Part shown: in pieces, positions 59,601-64,000 of the stretch
Position numbering within the stretch: position 1 is the first letter of the stretch
How the letters are laid out: the number at the start of each line of letters is the position of its first letter
NCBI GenBank assembly: GCA_003254905.1
Contig: QANU01007041.1
Span: 391,589 to 455,588, forward strand
Length of the DNA: 64,000 nucleotides
From: Nissolia schottii
Taxonomy: Eukaryota; Streptophyta; Magnoliopsida; Fabales; Fabaceae
Reading direction: 5' to 3'
Position numbers and translations under genes: made by a program
Notes under the pieces: model-generated
Database searches by the model: none
What the model saw: only the letters and a program-made list of their open reading frames with translations
Told to the model about the DNA's origin: nothing

Positions 59601-62600
59601 TTAAGTTTCCTTTGTATAATCCCTAATCCGTACCACTTCTTTCTTCAATTTGTCTTTGATAATTTGTCTTTTATTAATCTTTACATTCCTTCTCAAGACA
59701 CTATCCGGCAGGGTAACAACTAAGAGAAGTGTGAACATTAAAATACAGAGCTTACCTATCCCATTGGCTATGGCAGAATCTGGTTCAAGGAAAGCACAGT
59801 TGTTTGTGAATGATGATTTTCCATCCTTCATAATCTCTTCCTTCGTATTTTCACAACCAGAATATATATTAGCATTGCAAGAATGAGATGGGTGACTACT
59901 GTTAGCAGGTGGAAGATTGCAGTTTTGACTAATCTTTTCACCACTTTCAACGGACTCTGCCTTCGTAGAACAACCAATTTTTGACCCGCTATCTGCCCTT
60001 CCTGCAGAGTGAGACATCATCTCCTGGCTATCACCAATGGGACCTTCCCTGTTCATATCATCGGGGACAATCTCATCCATTACACCTGGGTCTGGAACAG
60101 ATTCACCTGTTTGTCCCTGATTTTCAGCATCTTCTACTCTGTGCTCCATTTCGCCAACAACACTATCAGCTCTGTGTACAGATACATCTGCCCCATGGAT
60201 TTCAGCTTCATGACTAGCACACATTCCAACACTTCCTCCACTAATTCCAAAACTAATTCCATCTCGAGCTGGAGCAGTCACAGTTTCTGCATTGAAAAGT
60301 TCTTCCCCATAGTTATTACTACTGACACCCACTTCACCAGGAACAGCTTCAGTAGCTGTTTGAAAACAAGTGCTTTGCTGAGCTAGATTGCTGTTATTCA
60401 GCTCTGATGTTTCATTCATGTCCACATTGCCATAGGTGCTAGAGGAGGGGAAGTGAACATCATCAAGGTCACCCGGATAATTTTCAACACTTTCCATAGA
60501 ATCATCATTTACACTATGACAGATTGTATCCATTGCAATGACAGATGATGCACGGGTTGAGTCCCTAGTTGATTGGTTTCCTATTAGGCAGTCACTACCT
60601 TGATGGAATGAAGAAATTCGATTGCCAGCAGCATAAGCCTCTAAGCCCATTGAATGACTAGGACCAGCACCAAAAGAGTCTCTCCGATGAGGTGAACAGT
60701 GTGTGTCAAAAATATCAGAGTCACGAGCACGTTTCGAGGGACCAGCTGAATATTGTCCACCATCGGTGACTTCATCACCATCACGATCATTGACAGTTCC
60801 TTCAACACTGTCAGCTTGCTGCTGCAACCTAAGAACTTGCCTGTCATCTGAGCTTCCTCCTTTTTCAAGATTTCTCTTCCGAGAGCTTGGACCTCGTGAT
60901 TCATATGAAGCCGCGCGATCACCAATCTCACTCCCCGAAGGCTGGCCAATCATTAAATCCCTTCCCATATCTTCGTCATTAGTATTTTCAGATGTTGCTG
61001 TCCTTCCCAAAGGTGTAAAAGGAAAACCTCCAGCCATGGTAAGATTCAAATCTAAATCGGTGCTTGCCAACAGTTTACCCTCATTTGTTGTTGCAACTTC
61101 GTCACGGTCTTCAGCCTGATCTTTCTCTGTATCATCAGCTGCAACCCAACCACTGATTCCACTAGCTGCACTCACTCCGCGAGTCAATCCTATCTTTTTG
61201 CTAGTATCAGGAATATCCATACTGTTCGGTGCAAATCGAGCAGGACAAGGAACAGTCAAGAAATCTGAAATTCTAACTGTAGCACCACATAAGCTACAAT
61301 CAAGCAAAGGCGACCTACAGTCAAGTCTAGACTCCTTAAGAGATGCCTTCCCCTTTCTGGCATCCCTTTTGGCAGAAGCAGAAACTGCTTTCGGCCCTGT
61401 ATCTTGAGTAAGATGAATCTGCGTCTTGCTTAGGCCAAAAGAATATCCATTCCTTTCAGACTGAGCAGAGTGTTCTTCACAATCTTGAACATTTAAAAGC
61501 CAACGTGGTTCCCACCCACAAAGGCTTATAAGCTTCTGAGCCTGCCAAAAGGAAGATACATGAATAGAAAATAAGAATAAGCTTATAGTAGAGTGGTAAC
61601 CTAAGGATCAATTTGACAGCTACTATTAAACAAAAAATATAAGTATCTTACACGAGAAAATATGCAGTATGCCTCATCTTGAGAGCTTTCAAGCTCTGAT
61701 ATAATATCCGGTTTAAAGTCTACTTCTCCAGACATAAGATTCTGAGACTGGGACAAAAAGCGTTCAATCTGCGGCCCTCGAGAAACACACATAAACTCGA
61801 TTGCAGAGATTGCTACCACAGGAAGATAGGCAAACTGCACTAGTCCATCACATCTATCCTTGTAGCCACCAATTAACGCAGATTGAGGAGTTGGAGGGAA
61901 CTGCACTAGGCTTTCTGGACAGCTGTTTCCCCTCCACTGGCAATTAACTTTATGACCAGAATCAAGCTGCCTGGCAAAGGATTCGCTGGTACTTTGAGCT
62001 TTGGCCATTACAATAAGAAAATAAGTTAAAAAACAAATGATGAGTACAATGAGCAAAAACAGAGAAGTTCCTTTAGCATAGTTATCAGATGATTTTGCTT
62101 GACAAGCTAGTTCAAAATATAAATATAACTGCCTAATCACTTTGAGACAAAATATACAAGATCTCAAGTGATCTGAACCCATCAAGAGACGAAAGTTTAA
62201 AGCTTGTTCCTTTATTTTTAATTTATAAAATCTCGTATAGGTAACAGTGCTGCTGCTAATGTTCAGCTCATGTACACAGCTAGGAATAACTATAATTATG
62301 CACGAGCGTTTTACAAGTTAACAACAGACAGTAGTTTTATGAAAAGAAAATCCTCGATTTTACTGTTATGAGATCCACCCTATAATTTTCTCTGAACTCC
62401 TCTCTTCATCCAGTTGACTTCTACATCTACACTATATATGGGATACCTTAATAACCAAATGCAGTGGCTATTCCTATAATTTCTACCCTTGTAAGTTAGA
62501 CAAGAATAAAGTTTGGAAGCAGGATGAAATAGCTAACAGTAATTAGACTGCAAATGTGAAATCACCAACCTTCAGCTGATGTCCAAGATGACGATGATGT

Positions 62601-63888
62601 AAAATTCAGGCATGCACCACATGACTCGCATGCAATTTTGTCTACGCCAATATTCATCCATCCTTTATGAGCACAAGCCAATGAGCTGATGATCTGGAAG
62701 AGATTAAAGAGCACATGAGATCACCGCATATCTACCAAGAAAATTTGTAGTAGCAAGTGTAGCATATTATTGGCTAAGATTAAAGGCTGGAAGAAAAAAG
62801 AAACAAGAAGATTCTGCTCATTGTAAACAAATGATAAAACTTGCAAAATAATTATACGTATCATTTCTATCATTTAGAGATTCCTTTTATATTTATAACA
62901 CAAACATCACAGAACGTTAACCATTACTATGTTTAAGACAAGCATTTTGCATTTTGGACATCAGACAAATTTCTTTTTGTCCTCTAGGCCTAGGGAAATC
63001 ACTATGGAGACATGGGAGAACAGGGCAGGCAGCCTGTTAGGGCCTACGGCCTGGCCTGTTAGTAGACTGGCCTGATCTAGCCTATTTAAGAAAAAGGTCA
63101 AACCCAAACCTTTTTCAAAGCCTGTTGTTTAGGTAAAGAGGTCAGGCCCAGTCCATTCCAAAAGCTTCTTAGGCTTATCAAGCGGGCTTGTTTATAAATA
63201 TTCATATGTGGTTTACTAAAAAAAATTAAACATTTCAAACCAGAGACACTCCCTACATCAAGGCAATGTCTTAACCACTAGGCTAGCATCACATTTTGTG
63301 ATATTTTATGCAAACATAAATATTAAACAGGTCACGGTAAACAGGCCATGGTAAACAAGCCATCATAAACATGTTTTTGGTTTTAAAAATAAATAAATAA
63401 AAAAATGCTGGCATGCTAGGCTCCAGGTCAGGCCTCTCAAACAGGCACAGGCTAAAAATTAATGACACAGGCTCGGCCTGTTAAGGGCTTGGCCTGGCCT
63501 ATTCACATCCCTACATGGGAAGCACCAGTTACACTGTAAAACACTAACCGCAAGGGAAAAAAGAGAAACATTTACATATTTATTTACAATTGTGACTACA
63601 ATATATTCCTGGAAAACCACAGCCAGATAAAAAACCTGAGGCTTTCCAAGCCAATTTGAAGGAACAAATGAAGCCAACCGCCGTAACAAATCTCCCCTTT
63701 CCCAGGGCCGACAAGAAGATCTTGATGAACCAAAAGCAGAGCCACCAGCAGCACTTGTACTCACGGAAGTCCATGGCGGTTGTGAGCCGACACATGAGAG
63801 AGAAGCAGCTTTAGAGCCTTGTCCATGACTTGACCCATCTATGCTGCCAACGTTCATTGGAACAGTTGGGGAGGATGCCCCAGCAGAA
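56619..63888 (-). CDS. C3HC / BIR-like zinc protein (IAP-like, ZC3HC1/NIPA-related), 5' end outside window
   Basis: Partial gene. Visible coding exons in transcript order: 63888-63636, 62693-62570, 61998-61652, 61541-59756, 58140-57887 and 56690-56619. They keep one frame for about 944 residues to the stop. The first visible exon starts inside a codon, so an upstream start exon lies beyond 64000. Two zinc modules of CxxC...HxxxC type are seen: CESC with GHKVNCQW, and CSLCG with HNQYCPW. CGWEPRW precedes the second. In module 2 the halves are about 530 residues apart, separated by an acidic, Ser-rich, apparently disordered stretch rich in GISFGISGGSVGM-like and RRDSFGAG segments. Plant relatives are called IAP-like protein (At1g17210, At1g48950); animal ZC3HC1/NIPA binds the nuclear-pore basket. 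The real function here is not proven. A hAT-like repeat sits in the first visible intron. Confidence 0.88.
63018..63512 (-). mobile_element. hAT-like non-autonomous repeat (copy 2) with 8-bp duplication
   Basis: A 495-bp insertion in an intron of the C3HC zinc-protein gene. An 8-bp direct repeat ACATGGGA flanks it (63010-63017 and 63513-63520), as expected for hAT transposition. On the minus strand it begins AGGGATGTGAATAGGCCAGG. The body is rich in GGCCTG words and lacks coding capacity. It contains a tRNA-like module on the minus strand: A-box-like TAGCCTAGTGG (complement of 63275-63285) and B-box-like GGTTTGAAATG (complement of 63231-63241). Homologous to 5187-6030. The terminal inverted repeats are poor, so the superfamily call is moderate. 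Confidence 0.7.
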
Positions 63889-64000
63889 CTGATGAAATGT
63901 AACATTTGAAAAAGTTAGCCAAATGAAATGAATGCTGAGCACGAGCACAATTATGCATAATGCATGATATCTATGAAGAAAATGACCTAAAAAGGGGGTC

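Noticed and set aside
60703..61119. Plus-strand 138-residue frame
   Set aside because: It is antisense to the large exon of the C3HC zinc protein.

Overview
This is a nuclear window from a flowering plant, most likely a core eudicot of the rosid type. The evidence is AT-rich intergenic DNA, intron-rich genes with GT-AG junctions, plant-only families (ARF, remorin, WIP zinc finger, plant mTERF), a miR167 target site, and plant transposon remnants with intact target-site duplications. I cannot name the species. There is one 474-base assembly gap (18286-18759) and a single N at 26078.

Layout. 1-6.9 kb is gene-free and holds a tRNA-derived SINE, a degenerate hAT-like repeat and a Stowaway-like MITE. 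7.0-13.6 kb is the ARF6 auxin response factor (+, 14 coding exons, 935 aa). 15.3-16.2 kb is a long foldback Mutator-like element. 17.9-18.8 kb encodes ribosomal protein eL38 (+). 21.1-24.3 kb is a long remorin (-). 24.6-31.9 kb has no recognisable gene. 31.9-38.1 kb is a WIP-type (TT1-like) zinc-finger gene (-) whose single 5.4-kb intron holds a second Mutator-like foldback element and a 2.9-kb solo LTR. 40.1-41.6 kb is a conserved plant protein of unknown function (-). 44.0-46.5 kb is a nine-exon metallo-beta-lactamase-fold hydrolase (-). 51.2-53.8 kb is an auxilin-like J-domain protein (+). 54.5-55.4 kb is an intronless mTERF protein (-). From 56.6 kb to the right edge lies a 5'-truncated C3HC/BIR-like zinc protein related to plant IAP-like proteins and animal ZC3HC1/NIPA (-); one of its introns carries another hAT-like repeat.

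The genes do not form an operon or one pathway. ARF6, the remorin, the metallo-hydrolase and the J-domain gene do recall, from memory, the Arabidopsis chromosome 1 interval around At1g30280-At1g30330, so this looks like a conserved microsyntenic block expanded by repeats. ARF6 is the main regulatory gene, with a long uORF-bearing leader and a miR167 site in its PB1-coding exon.

The least explained material is the Mutator-like foldback family built around repeated GTTGGCGAATTC-type palindromes, and a hAT-like family that carries an internal tRNA-like A-box/B-box module. Exon boundaries were read by hand from reading frame, GT-AG junctions and family similarity; no transcript data were available.
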